From Hypericibacter terrae (GTDB taxonomy: Bacteria > Pseudomonadota > Alphaproteobacteria > Dongiales > Dongiaceae), in NCBI RefSeq assembly GCF_008728855.1, contig NZ_CP042906.1, positions 5,795,001 to 5,859,000 of the forward strand: 64,000 nucleotides of DNA, written 5' to 3'. Below are positions 1-10,883 of this stretch, in pieces. The number at the start of each line of letters is the position of its first letter. Position 1 is the stretch's first letter. The notes below the pieces were generated by a model, which did not search any database, was not told the DNA's origin, and saw only the letters and a program-made list of their open reading frames with translations. Made by a program: the position numbers and the translations under genes.

Positions 1-1354
<1,354 letters not shown>

Positions 1355-1678
1355 GGCGGCGGGCAACTCCCTGGGAAAGCCTGCCCTTTTGGGCCCCGGT
1401 TCCGGGTTGCGGAGATCGGATCGTCCCCGCATCCGGCCGGAGGGCGATGCGGTTTCCCGTGCCTCGCCAAGGGCTTGAAGGAAAGGAATATTGACGGAAG
1501 CGGGCGGCGCGAACAAGCGTCTGTCCGGACGGAGAAGATTCCCATCTGCGGGCCGCCGCCGGGCCGCGCCCCGGGCTTCTATACTTCCGCATAGAGAGCT
1601 GGTTAGGCCTCCGTTAACAGCCGCCCCCTAATTTCGCGACATTGCGCCATACATCTTTTGGTCAAGGGGCTGCTTCAA
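1355..1678. other. Divergent intergenic region acs / chemoreceptor
   Basis: These 324 bases separate divergent acs and the chemoreceptor gene and must hold both promoters. I see no additional gene. A TATACT box lies at 1580-1585 but has no convincing -35 partner, so I cannot assign a promoter. An AAGGGG about 9 nt before ATG 1679 is the likely ribosome binding site of the chemoreceptor gene. Confidence 0.4.
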
Positions 1679-3361
1679 ATGGCTATCAGGCTTTCGGTCG
1701 GGACTCGCTTCTATGTCGTGAGCGGCTTGAGCGCGTTCCTGCTTGCCGTCACGGCCGGCGTCGGTCTGTGGGTCTCCGGCGAACAGGAAGCCCAGCTCGC
1801 CGATGTGGTGGTGACCTCGACCGCGCTTCGCAATCACATGGAAGCCGACATGATGCATGACGCCCTGCGCGCCGACGTCATTTCGGCCCTGCGCGACGGC
1901 ATGAGCGGCGAAGCCGGCGCGCGCCAGGAGGTCGAGAACGATCTCGAGGAGCATGTGGCGAACTTCCACGACGCCCTCGATGCCAATTCGAAGCTGGCGT
2001 TGGGCGCCGACGTGAAAGCGGCGCTGGCCGAGGTGGCGCCCAAGCTCGACGCCTATATCGCGGGCGCGCAGAAGATCACCCAGGAAGCTTTCGATAATCC
2101 GGCCGTGGCCGCCACCGACTTCCCGAGCTTCATCGAGGAGTTCAAGGCGCTCGAGACGGCGATGGGCGATGTCAGCGAGAAGATCGAGGCGGCCGTCGGC
2201 GACGCGCAAGGCCATGCGGACTCCATGGGCCGTGTCGCCACGTTCTCGATCCTGATCGCGGCCGTGAGCGGCGTGCTGATCCTGCTGCTCTGCGCCGCGG
2301 CGCTGGTGCGTTCGATCGTGCGCCCGACCGTCGCCATGACCAACGCCATGAGCAAGCTCGCCCAGGGCGACATGGCGGTCGACATCCCCGCGCGTGAACG
2401 CCAGGACGAGATCGGCCGCATGGCCGCCGCCGTTCAGGTCTTCAAGGACAATGCCCTCAAGGCGGCCGAGCTGGCCACCGTGACGCGCCAGGAGCAGCAG
2501 GCGAAAGAAGCGCGCGCCCGGCGCCTGGACCAGCTCTCCGGGCAGTTCGATCAGAGCGTGTCGAGCCTGCTCCAGGAGGTCGAGGCGGCGATGTCGGGCA
2601 TGAAGGAGATGGCCGGCACCATGACGCAGGCTGCGACCGAGACCTCGTCGAAGTCGGGCACCGTGACCCAGGCCGCGCAATCGGCCTCGAGCAATGTCAA
2701 CACCGTCGCCAGCGCGACCGAGGAGCTGGCCGCGTCGGTCGGCGAGATCGGCACGCGGGTGCAGCGCTCGACCGAGATCGCGCAGAAGGCCGTGCAGGAG
2801 GCGAGCCACACCAACAGCACCGTTCAGGGGCTGGCGGCGGCGGCGCAGAAGATCGGCGAGGTCGTGAACCTCATCAACGACATCGCCTCGCAGACCAACC
2901 TGCTGGCGCTCAACGCCACGATCGAGGCGGCGCGCGCGGGCGAGGCCGGCAAAGGGTTCGCGGTGGTGGCCTCGGAAGTGAAGAATCTCGCCAACCAGAC
3001 GGCGAAGGCGACCGAGGATATCGGCGCCCAGATCGCCGACATCCAGAAAGTGTCGGGCGATGCCGTGGCCGCCATTGGCGGCATCGGATCGACCATCGGC
3101 AGGATCTCCGAGATCGCGACCGAGATTTCCGCGGCGGTGGAGCAGCAGACGATCGCCACCAAGGAGATCGCGCGCAATGTCCAGGCCGCGGCCGACGGCA
3201 CGCGGCAGGTGACGGGCAATATCAGCGCCGTCTCGGCCGCGGCCCAGCAGACCGGCACCTCGGCGCAGCAGATGCTGAGTTCGATCGAGCAACTGGCCGG
3301 CCGCGCCCAGGCGCTGGGGCGGGCGGTCAGCAGTTTCCTCGAGGATGTGCGCGCGGCCTGA
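1679..3361 (+). CDS. Methyl-accepting chemotaxis protein
   Basis: This 560-residue transmembrane chemoreceptor has a first membrane segment at about residues 10-32, a mostly helical periplasmic domain, and a second membrane segment at about 189-210. A HAMP linker follows (about 211-263), then a long signalling coiled coil. The hairpin tip around residues 397-430 reads NLINDIASQTNLLALNATIE followed by AARAGEAGKGFAVVASEV, the conserved CheA/CheW-contacting region of the family. No CheR/CheB-tethering pentapeptide is visible at the C terminus (ends SSFLEDVRAA). A TTG at 1658 opens the frame, but ATG 1679 with AAGGGG upstream and a signal-anchor right after it is the better start. The ligand cannot be read from the sequence. 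No chemotaxis or flagellar genes adjoin it. Confidence 0.93.
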   Translation: MAIRLSVGTRFYVVSGLSAFLLAVTAGVGLWVSGEQEAQLADVVVTSTALRNHMEADMMHDALRADVISALRDGMSGEAGARQEVENDLEEHVANFHDALDANSKLALGADVKAALAEVAPKLDAYIAGAQKITQEAFDNPAVAATDFPSFIEEFKALETAMGDVSEKIEAAVGDAQGHADSMGRVATFSILIAAVSGVLILLLCAAALVRSIVRPTVAMTNAMSKLAQGDMAVDIPARERQDEIGRMAAAVQVFKDNALKAAELATVTRQEQQAKEARARRLDQLSGQFDQSVSSLLQEVEAAMSGMKEMAGTMTQAATETSSKSGTVTQAAQSASSNVNTVASATEELAASVGEIGTRVQRSTEIAQKAVQEASHTNSTVQGLAAAAQKIGEVVNLINDIASQTNLLALNATIEAARAGEAGKGFAVVASEVKNLANQTAKATEDIGAQIADIQKVSGDAVAAIGGIGSTIGRISEIATEISAAVEQQTIATKEIARNVQAAADGTRQVTGNISAVSAAAQQTGTSAQQMLSSIEQLAGRAQALGRAVSSFLEDVRAA

Positions 3362-3394
3362 TCGCCAGGCACCATTCCCGACCCGCATCTTCTT

Positions 3395-3576
3395 CCTCCC
3401 CCTCATTGATGAGGGGGAGGGTTGCGCAGGCTTAGGCGAGACGAAGTCGAGCCTTAGCCGAAGCTGGGAGAGGGTGTGCTCGTAAGAAAGCCCACCTCTC
3501 CCAGCTTCGGGTAAGTCTCCGCTGCGCTCCGACTAACCCTTCGCAACCCTCTCCTCCCGCTTCGCGGGCGGAGAGG
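3395..3576. repeat. Nested mosaic palindromic intergenic element
   Basis: Between the chemoreceptor and the convergent Rieske gene lies a set of nested hairpins. 3395-3420 is a perfect 11-bp stem with a TTGA loop. 3458-3473 pairs perfectly over 16 bp with 3495-3510. 3548-3576 is a third hairpin around CCCGC-TTC-GCGGG. The outer segments 3417-3426 and 3542-3551 are also complementary. There is no ORF. It resembles the interspersed palindromic repeats common in alphaproteobacterial genomes and probably also stops transcription from both sides. Confidence 0.75.
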
Positions 3577-3630
3577 AGAGAAACAATGATCATAACCTGC
3601 CGAATGAGCTGCGATTCCGTCGCACACTTC

Positions 3631-3981
3631 TCAGCAGGATTCTGAAACAGGCAACAACAGCCAGCCGGCCTCGCTCATGATCGTAAAGGGCTGCAGCGAC
3701 TTGCCTTTGCAGGGACCTCTGACGCAATAGCCGTCGTCGGTGCGGAACAGCGCCCCATGCGTGCTGCAGAGAAAGCGCTGGCGGTCGCTGGTGAGGAACC
3801 GATCCGGAAACAGCTCCAGCGGCGTGCCCTGATGCGGGCAGGCATTGCGATAGGCGAAGACCTGCTCGCCGCGGCGATAGACGAAGAAATCGAGTCGGGC
3901 CGGGCCTTCGCCGATCAGGAAGCCGCGCGCCGTTCCGTCCGGGATCTCGTCGATCCGGCAGAGGCGCATCGCTTCCGACAT
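3631..3981 (-). CDS. Rieske [2Fe-2S] domain protein (small ferredoxin-like)
   Basis: This 116-residue protein is essentially a single Rieske domain. The cluster ligands are visible as C48-P-H50 in the first box and C72-S-T-H75 in the second, with the flanking ACPHQGTPLE and CSTHGALF sequences. It has no transmembrane segment or catalytic oxygenase domain, so it is most likely a soluble electron carrier or a regulatory Rieske protein. It is the last gene of the minus-strand run yciI-EVE-GNAT-Rieske, starting 40 nt after the acetyltransferase. The redox partner is not evident nearby. A second in-frame ATG lies four codons downstream and could also be the start. Confidence 0.88.
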   Translation of the reverse strand: MSEAMRLCRIDEIPDGTARGFLIGEGPARLDFFVYRRGEQVFAYRNACPHQGTPLELFPDRFLTSDRQRFLCSTHGALFRTDDGYCVRGPCKGKSLQPFTIMSEAGWLLLPVSESC

Positions 3982-4021
3982 TGTCGCGGCTGGATCGGCG
4001 GGGATGAAAGACTCCTTCGCG

Positions 4022-4516
4022 TCAGGCGGAGATGGTGCCGACGATCAGTTCGAGACGCGGCCCCACCTCGGCGAAACCGCAGCTCCGGTAGAAATCGTAG
4101 GTGGCCTGCGAGCGGGGCATGTCGGGAGCGCCCACCTCCAGGAACGGCCAGTCTCTGCGCAGGGCTTCCGACCGGGCGGCTTCGATCAGGGCGCGCCCCA
4201 GGCCCAGCTTGCGAGCCGATGGCTGCACATAGAACTCGTTGATCTCGCCGAAAAATCCGCCGGCATAGACCGCGACGCATTGCGACACGGTCAGCAACCC
4301 GACGGTCTCGCCGGTCGGCGATTGCGCGAGGAACGCCGCATAGATGTCCTCGGCCGGCAGCAGCTTCGCCGCCGCGGCCCGATAGATCGGCCGCCGCGCC
4401 TCGCCGAATTCGGTTCCATAGATCTCGTCGAACAGAGCCGTGACCAGATCGCCGACGAGGTCGGCATCACCTGTCGTCGCCTGGCGGATCGAGCGGGCGG
4501 AAGCGATCGCCATCAT
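4022..4516 (-). CDS. GNAT family N-acetyltransferase
   Basis: This 164-residue protein shows the GNAT fold signature: a beta4 core EINEFYVQPSARKLGLGRAL forming the acetyl-CoA pyrophosphate-binding loop (R/Q-x-x-G-x-G/A type), then a C-terminal ATYDFYRSCGFAEVGPRLEL block typical of the last helices and strand. The acceptor substrate is unknown. The start ATGATG follows the stop of the EVE-domain gene with no gap (stop at 4517-4519, start at 4516), strongly suggesting co-transcription and coupled translation with yciI and the EVE gene. Confidence 0.88.
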   Translation of the reverse strand: MMAIASARSIRQATTGDADLVGDLVTALFDEIYGTEFGEARRPIYRAAAAKLLPAEDIYAAFLAQSPTGETVGLLTVSQCVAVYAGGFFGEINEFYVQPSARKLGLGRALIEAARSEALRRDWPFLEVGAPDMPRSQATYDFYRSCGFAEVGPRLELIVGTISA

Positions 4517-4933
4517 TCACTCGGGCTTCACGCCGCCCATCTTGCAGATGAGCTTCCAGGCGGCGGCATCGACCGGCTGGACCGACAGGCGCGAGTTCTT
4601 GACCAGCGCGATATCCTTGAGCTTGGGCTCCGCCTTGATCGCGGTCAGCGCGACCGGCGTCTTCATCGGCGCCACCGGCTTCAGATCCACCATCACGAAC
4701 TTGCCGGTCTTGTCCGAGGGATCGGGATAGGCCGGCTTGGTGATCTCGGCGATGCCCACCACGGCCAGCCCTTCGTTCGAATGGTAGAAGAAGGCACGAT
4801 CGCCGACCTTCATCGCCTTGAGATTGGCGGCGGCCTGATGGTTGCGCACGCCGTCCCAGCCGGCCTTGCCCTCCTTCACCAGCCGCTCCCAGGAATAGGC
4901 CGAGGGTTCCGACTTCACCAGCCAATAGGCCAT
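4517..4933 (-). CDS. EVE domain-containing protein (thymocyte nuclear protein 1-like)
   Basis: This 138-residue protein begins MAYWLVKSEPSAYSWERLVK and carries WDGVRNHQAAANLKAMKVGD and FFYHSNEG, the diagnostic blocks of the EVE domain. EVE domains share the PUA-like fold and bind modified bases in nucleic acids. The exact role of the bacterial single-domain form is not settled. The frame is open further upstream to 5047, but that extension overlaps yciI, is Arg/Ser-rich and lacks the family start. ATG 4933 has GGGAGAG just upstream and leaves a 22-nt gap after yciI. In many alphaproteobacteria yciI-EVE follows tsaD-gpsA directly; here a histidine kinase gene sits in between. Confidence 0.92.
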   Translation of the reverse strand: MAYWLVKSEPSAYSWERLVKEGKAGWDGVRNHQAAANLKAMKVGDRAFFYHSNEGLAVVGIAEITKPAYPDPSDKTGKFVMVDLKPVAPMKTPVALTAIKAEPKLKDIALVKNSRLSVQPVDAAAWKLICKMGGVKPE

Positions 4934-4955
4934 CGCCACTCTCCCTGCCCTTCGA

Positions 4956-5240
4956 TCAGCCGCGCTCGATGACCTTGCGCCAGGGCCGCACGTCGACCGA
5001 GGCGAACAGGCCGGCCTTGGCGTAAGGGTCGCTCTTGAGGAAACCATCCACCGCGGCCCGATCGTCGAATTCCAGGATGAAGAGGCTGCCTGCCATCTGC
5101 TGCCCGTCGTCGCTGAGAAGGGGGCCGGCGAGGACGATCTGGCCGCTGTGCTTCTTCAGGAATTCGAGATGGGCCGGCCGGTTCTCCGCGCGAACGGCGG
5201 CATGACCGGGCTTGTCCAGGCAGTAGGCGACGTAAAGCAT
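4956..5240 (-). CDS. YciI family protein
   Basis: This 94-residue protein matches YciI-like proteins: MLYVAYCLDKPGHAAVRAEN with the family's H/R-x-x-H pattern (RPAHLEFLKKH), then GPLLSDDGQQMAGSLFI and DPYAKAGLF. The family has a ferredoxin-like alpha/beta fold with a conserved Asp-His pair, and its substrate is generally unknown. The start has AAGGAA six bases upstream. It is the promoter-proximal gene of the minus-strand run yciI-EVE-GNAT-Rieske, and its promoter must lie in the interval shared with the divergent histidine kinase gene. Confidence 0.9.
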   Translation of the reverse strand: MLYVAYCLDKPGHAAVRAENRPAHLEFLKKHSGQIVLAGPLLSDDGQQMAGSLFILEFDDRAAVDGFLKSDPYAKAGLFASVDVRPWRKVIERG

Positions 5241-5518
5241 GGCGATTCCTTGAAAATCACGGAGAACAACGGGTGAATGGCCGGGGAGCCTAACCCGGAT
5301 CGAGGTCTTTTGGCCATGTCCGCAGGGAGAACCGGCAGGGCCCGGAAACCGCGGATGAACCGGCTACCAAAAAGCGACAAATTATTAACGAATTGGCAGG
5401 GAGAATGAATCGGGGCGATCTGTCTTCGCCCCGCCGCCCGCCCCGAGGCCCTCGGGGACGGAGGCGGATTTTCATCGGGCCGCCATCACGGGGGGAGGAG
5501 CGGAGCCCGCAAGCATCC

Positions 5519-7417
<1,899 letters not shown>

Positions 7418-7441
7418 GGGCCGAGGCGCTCCGTTCCTCTG

Positions 7442-7531
7442 CTGTCATCGCCGGACTTGATCCGGCGATCCAGGGCCAAGGGCGTGATCTCGACAAAGTC
7501 TGGATTGCCGGATCAAGTCCGGCAATGACAG
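7442..7531. repeat. Palindromic element with 32-nt arms (GTCAT-GCCGG family)
   Basis: Arms 7442-7473 and 7500-7531 are reverse complements over 32 nt with two mismatches (both G/U-compatible), separated by 26 nt. Each arm contains its own small palindrome GCCGGA-CTTGA-TCCGGC. It fills the gap between the convergent histidine kinase and gpsA and ends about 9 nt from the gpsA stop, so it may act as a bidirectional terminator. Related elements occur at 26669-26699, 40855-40933 and 47544-47627. Confidence 0.85.
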
Positions 7532-7539
7532 AACAACGC

Positions 7540-8541
7540 TCAGCCCTCGGCGCGGAAAGGCCGCGACAGCAGCGCGCCGATCGCGGTCTCGATGGCGGCG
7601 CCGCGATTGAGGATGTCATCCACCGCCGTGGCGATCGGCATGTCGATGCCCGCAGCCTCCGCTTGGGCGCGCAAGACCGAGGCGGTCCAGATTCCCTCCG
7701 CGACGCTGCGCCGTCCCGCCTGATAGTCGGCGAGACTCTTGCCTTCGCCGAGCGCGATGCCGAGCGAGAGATTGCGCGACTGCCGGCCGCTGCAGGTCAG
7801 GACCAGATCACCCAGTCCCGACAGGCCCATGAGCGTCTCCGGTTTGGCGCCGCGCGGCACGGCGAAGCGCATCATCTCGGCCAGCCCGCGCGCGATGAGC
7901 GCGGCGCGCGCATTGTCGCCGAGCCTGCGGCCGATCACGATGCCGCAGGCGATCGCCAGCACGTTCTTGATGGCGCCGCCGAGCTCGACGCCGGTGACAT
8001 CCCCCGACCAGTAGAGACGAAAACGCGGCGCGGCCAGCGCCTCCACGATCGCCTGGCCCAGCGCCGCATCGGTCGCGGCGACGGTGGCGGCCGTCGGGAG
8101 ATCGGCTGCGACCTCGCCGGCAAAGGTGGGTCCGCTCAAGACCGCGACCGGCACGCCCGGCAAGGTCCGGGCCAGCAATGCCGTCATGGTCAGTCCGCTG
8201 CTCTGCTCGATGCCCTTGGCGCAGATCACCACCGGCCGGCCTTGCGGCCAGATCGGCACGAGCCTCTCGCTGACCTCGCGCAGATGCTGGGCGGGAACGG
8301 CCAGCAGCAAGGCGTCGCAGTCGCGCATCGAGGCGAGATCGGCACTCGCACCGATGCGCGAATCGAGAGTGATGCCGGGGAGATAATCCGGATTCTCGTG
8401 GAGCGCCGCGATCAGCGCTGCGATCTCCGGACGATGGGCCCAGAGGCGGGCCTCGCGGCCGGCGCGCAGGGCAGCGACCGCCAGTGCCGTGCCCCAGGCG
8501 CCGGCGCCGAGGACGCCCCATCGCTGCAGCGTCATCGTCAT
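7540..8541 (-). CDS. gpsA: NAD(P)-dependent glycerol-3-phosphate dehydrogenase
   Basis: This 333-residue cytoplasmic enzyme reduces dihydroxyacetone phosphate to sn-glycerol-3-phosphate for phospholipid synthesis. The N-terminal Rossmann loop VLGAGAWGTALA, the LLAVPAQHLRE segment, VICAKGIEQ, LSGPTFAGEVA, the catalytic-lysine block GGAIKNVLAIACG and the MGLSGLGDLVLTC motif are all present, and length matches the family. ATG 8541 overlaps the tsaD stop in an ATGA arrangement, implying translational coupling. The frame is open upstream to 8697, but that extension lies inside tsaD and has no family similarity. Confidence 0.97.
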   Translation of the reverse strand: MTMTLQRWGVLGAGAWGTALAVAALRAGREARLWAHRPEIAALIAALHENPDYLPGITLDSRIGASADLASMRDCDALLLAVPAQHLREVSERLVPIWPQGRPVVICAKGIEQSSGLTMTALLARTLPGVPVAVLSGPTFAGEVAADLPTAATVAATDAALGQAIVEALAAPRFRLYWSGDVTGVELGGAIKNVLAIACGIVIGRRLGDNARAALIARGLAEMMRFAVPRGAKPETLMGLSGLGDLVLTCSGRQSRNLSLGIALGEGKSLADYQAGRRSVAEGIWTASVLRAQAEAAGIDMPIATAVDDILNRGAAIETAIGALLSRPFRAEG

Positions 8542-9626
8542 GCCTTGACGCCGGCCCCGGCCGCGCGCGGCGCGGTCGGGTCGAGCGGCCAGCGCGGCCG
8601 TGCCGCGAAATCGAGACCGTCGCCGTCGGCATGGGCCTGCCCGCTTTGCAGCCGTTCGATTCCGGCCCAGGCGATCATCGCGGCATTGTCGGTGCAAAGT
8701 CCGAGAGGCGGCGCCACCAGCGGAAGGCCCTTCGCCCGCGCGACCTCATCCAGCGCCTGGCGGATGCGTCCATTGGCGGCGACGCCGCCGGCCACCACCA
8801 GGGCGGTCAGCCCGCCGCCGGTCGCCGCGACGAGGTCGAGCGCGTTGGCGGTGCGATCCGCCAGCACCGCCGCAATCGCCTCCTGCAGCGCCAGCGCCAG
8901 CCCGTCGCGCTCGCGCTCGGGCAGGCGGCCTTCGACCGCCAGCTCTTCGGCGCGCTGGCGCAGCGCGGTCTTGAGACCGGAGAAGGAAAAATCGCAGCCG
9001 GGGCGGCCCAGCATCGGGCGCGGCAGGCCATAGCGCTTCGGGTCGAGGCCCGCTTCGGCTGCACGCCGGGCCGCCTGCTCGATCGCGGGCCCGCCCGGAT
9101 AGCCCAGTCCCAGCAGCTTCGCCCCCTTGTCGAAGGCCTCGCCGGCTGCGTCGTCGACCGTGGTGCCGAGGCGCCGGTAGCGCCCGACGCCGTCGACCCG
9201 CAGCAGCTGGCAATGGCCGCCCGAGACCAGCAGCAGCAGGAAGGGAAACCCGACGCCGGGATCGAGTCGCGCCGAGAGGGCATGGCCCTCGAGGTGATTG
9301 ATCGCAAGGAAGGGACGGCCGAGCGCCAGCGCCATGGCCTTGCCCATCGTCACGCCGACCAGCACGCCGCCGATGAGGCCGGGGCCCGCGGTCGCGGCGA
9401 TGGCGTCGATATCGTTGGCCGCGAGGCCCGCTTGTTCCAGCGCCTGGCCGATCAGCCGGTCGAGCTGGGTCAGATGGCTGCGCGCAGCGATCTCCGGCAC
9501 CACCCCGCCGAACGGCCGGTGCTCCTTCAGCTGCGACAGCACGAGCTCGACGATCCGCTCGCGCTTCTCGTTCACGATCGCGACCGCGGTCTCATCGCAA
9601 CTGGATTCGATACCTAGAACACGCAT
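8538..9626 (-). CDS. tsaD: tRNA N6-adenosine threonylcarbamoyltransferase
   Basis: This 362-residue protein is the Kae1/TsaD catalytic subunit that transfers the threonylcarbamoyl group to A37 of ANN-decoding tRNAs. Visible signatures are the MRVLGIESSCDETAVAIV phosphate-binding start, the metal-binding pair H111/H115 in NHLEGHALSAR, LLLLVSGGHCQLL, DDAAGEAFDKGAKLLGLGYPGG and FSFSGLKTA. The partner tsaB lies in this window at about 48.4 kb, and tsaC/tsaE are not present here. The gene is divergent from hemC and coupled to gpsA through an ATGA overlap. Confidence 0.97.
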   Translation of the reverse strand: MRVLGIESSCDETAVAIVNEKRERIVELVLSQLKEHRPFGGVVPEIAARSHLTQLDRLIGQALEQAGLAANDIDAIAATAGPGLIGGVLVGVTMGKAMALALGRPFLAINHLEGHALSARLDPGVGFPFLLLLVSGGHCQLLRVDGVGRYRRLGTTVDDAAGEAFDKGAKLLGLGYPGGPAIEQAARRAAEAGLDPKRYGLPRPMLGRPGCDFSFSGLKTALRQRAEELAVEGRLPERERDGLALALQEAIAAVLADRTANALDLVAATGGGLTALVVAGGVAANGRIRQALDEVARAKGLPLVAPPLGLCTDNAAMIAWAGIERLQSGQAHADGDGLDFAARPRWPLDPTAPRAAGAGVKA

Positions 9627-9918
9627 GACGCGACTCGGGCGAGACGGAAGGGGCGGGCGGATCGGAAGAGCCTGCCATCGCTGGCGGGAAACCCGTGCCA
9701 GGGAAAGGCCATGGCGGGCGCGATCCTAGTCGCGAGGGCGGGTTGCCGCCAGCCATGCGAGTCGCGGCCGATGGACGCCTTGATTCAGCCCGCAAATTGA
9801 CATTGGCGGCCCAAAAACCGCCCCGGCGGGGCCGCTTGCCAGCGGCCGGCCAAAGCCCTAAAGCTGGGCTTCAACAGGCATTTCGCCCAGGACGGCCGAT
9901 GAAATCGAGTCGCAGGCA

Positions 9919-10860
9919 ATGACAGGCGCACGCGTCCGAATCGGCACCCGCGGCAGCCCTCTGGCACTGGCCCAGGCGCATGAGTTGCGCGACCGGCTCA
10001 GGGCCGCGCATGATGCGTTGCGCGTCGCCGATGCGATCGAGATTCGAATCATCAAGACCACCGGCGACAAGATCCAGGACCGGCCCTTGACCGAGATCGG
10101 CGGCAAGGGGCTGTTCACCAAAGAGATCGAGGAGGCGCTGATCGATCGGCAGATCGACATGGCGGTTCATTCGATGAAGGATGTGGAGACGCGTCTGCCG
10201 GAAGGTCTCGAGATCCCAACCCTGCTGGAGCGCGAGGATCCGCGCGACGCGCTGATCGCGCGCGAAGGCAGCAGCCTCGCCACCCTGCCGAAGGGAACGG
10301 TGGTCGGCTCCGCCTCGCTGCGGCGCAAGGCGCAGATCCTACTGCATCGCCCCGACCTCCCCGTGGTCAATCTGCGCGGCAATGTCGGCACGCGGCTGCA
10401 GAAGCTGGCCGAAGGCAAGATCGGCGCCACGCTCCTGGCGCTGGCGGGCCTGCGGCGGCTGGGCATGGAAGACAAGGTGACGGCGCTGCTCTCGACCGAC
10501 GAGATGCTGCCGGCCCCCGGCCAGGGCGCCATCGGCATCGAGATCCGGTCCGACGACGAGGAGGCCCGGCACTGGCTGGCACCGCTCGATCATCGCGCGA
10601 CCCATATCGCCGTCACGGCGGAACGTGCGCTGCTCGCCACGCTCGACGGTTCCTGCCGCACGCCGATCGCCGCCCTGGCCGAGATCAGCCATGACCGTCT
10701 TTCCTTGCGGGCCCTGATTGCGCTGCCCGATGGCAGCCAGCACCACCGCGAGACCGTCGAGGGGCCCGTCGCGCAAGCCGCGCAATTGGGACGCAAGGCC
10801 GGCGAGGCGCTGCGCAGCAAAGCCGGCGCCGCCTTCTTCGCCCGGCTGCAGGAAGCCTGA
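9919..10860 (+). CDS. hemC: Hydroxymethylbilane synthase (porphobilinogen deaminase)
   Basis: This 313-residue protein catalyses head-to-tail condensation of four porphobilinogens into hydroxymethylbilane, the third common step of tetrapyrrole synthesis. The family start IGTRGSPLALAQAHELRDRL, catalytic D88 in VHSMKDVETRLP, RRKAQILLHRPDLPVVNLRG and the dipyrromethane-cofactor cysteine C246 in LDGSCRTPIAAL are visible. The preceding region shares the divergent promoter interval with tsaD. hemC is followed after 23 nt by hemD in the same operon. Confidence 0.97.
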   Translation: MTGARVRIGTRGSPLALAQAHELRDRLRAAHDALRVADAIEIRIIKTTGDKIQDRPLTEIGGKGLFTKEIEEALIDRQIDMAVHSMKDVETRLPEGLEIPTLLEREDPRDALIAREGSSLATLPKGTVVGSASLRRKAQILLHRPDLPVVNLRGNVGTRLQKLAEGKIGATLLALAGLRRLGMEDKVTALLSTDEMLPAPGQGAIGIEIRSDDEEARHWLAPLDHRATHIAVTAERALLATLDGSCRTPIAALAEISHDRLSLRALIALPDGSQHHRETVEGPVAQAAQLGRKAGEALRSKAGAAFFARLQEA

Positions 10861-10883
10861 GAGGCGAACCCAGGAAAACCACC

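Noticed and set aside
1628-3406. 592-codon open frame on the minus strand opposite the chemoreceptor gene
   Set aside because: It is an Arg/His/Gly/Leu-rich antisense shadow of a high-GC gene with no recognisable domain; the plus-strand frame encodes a full MCP.
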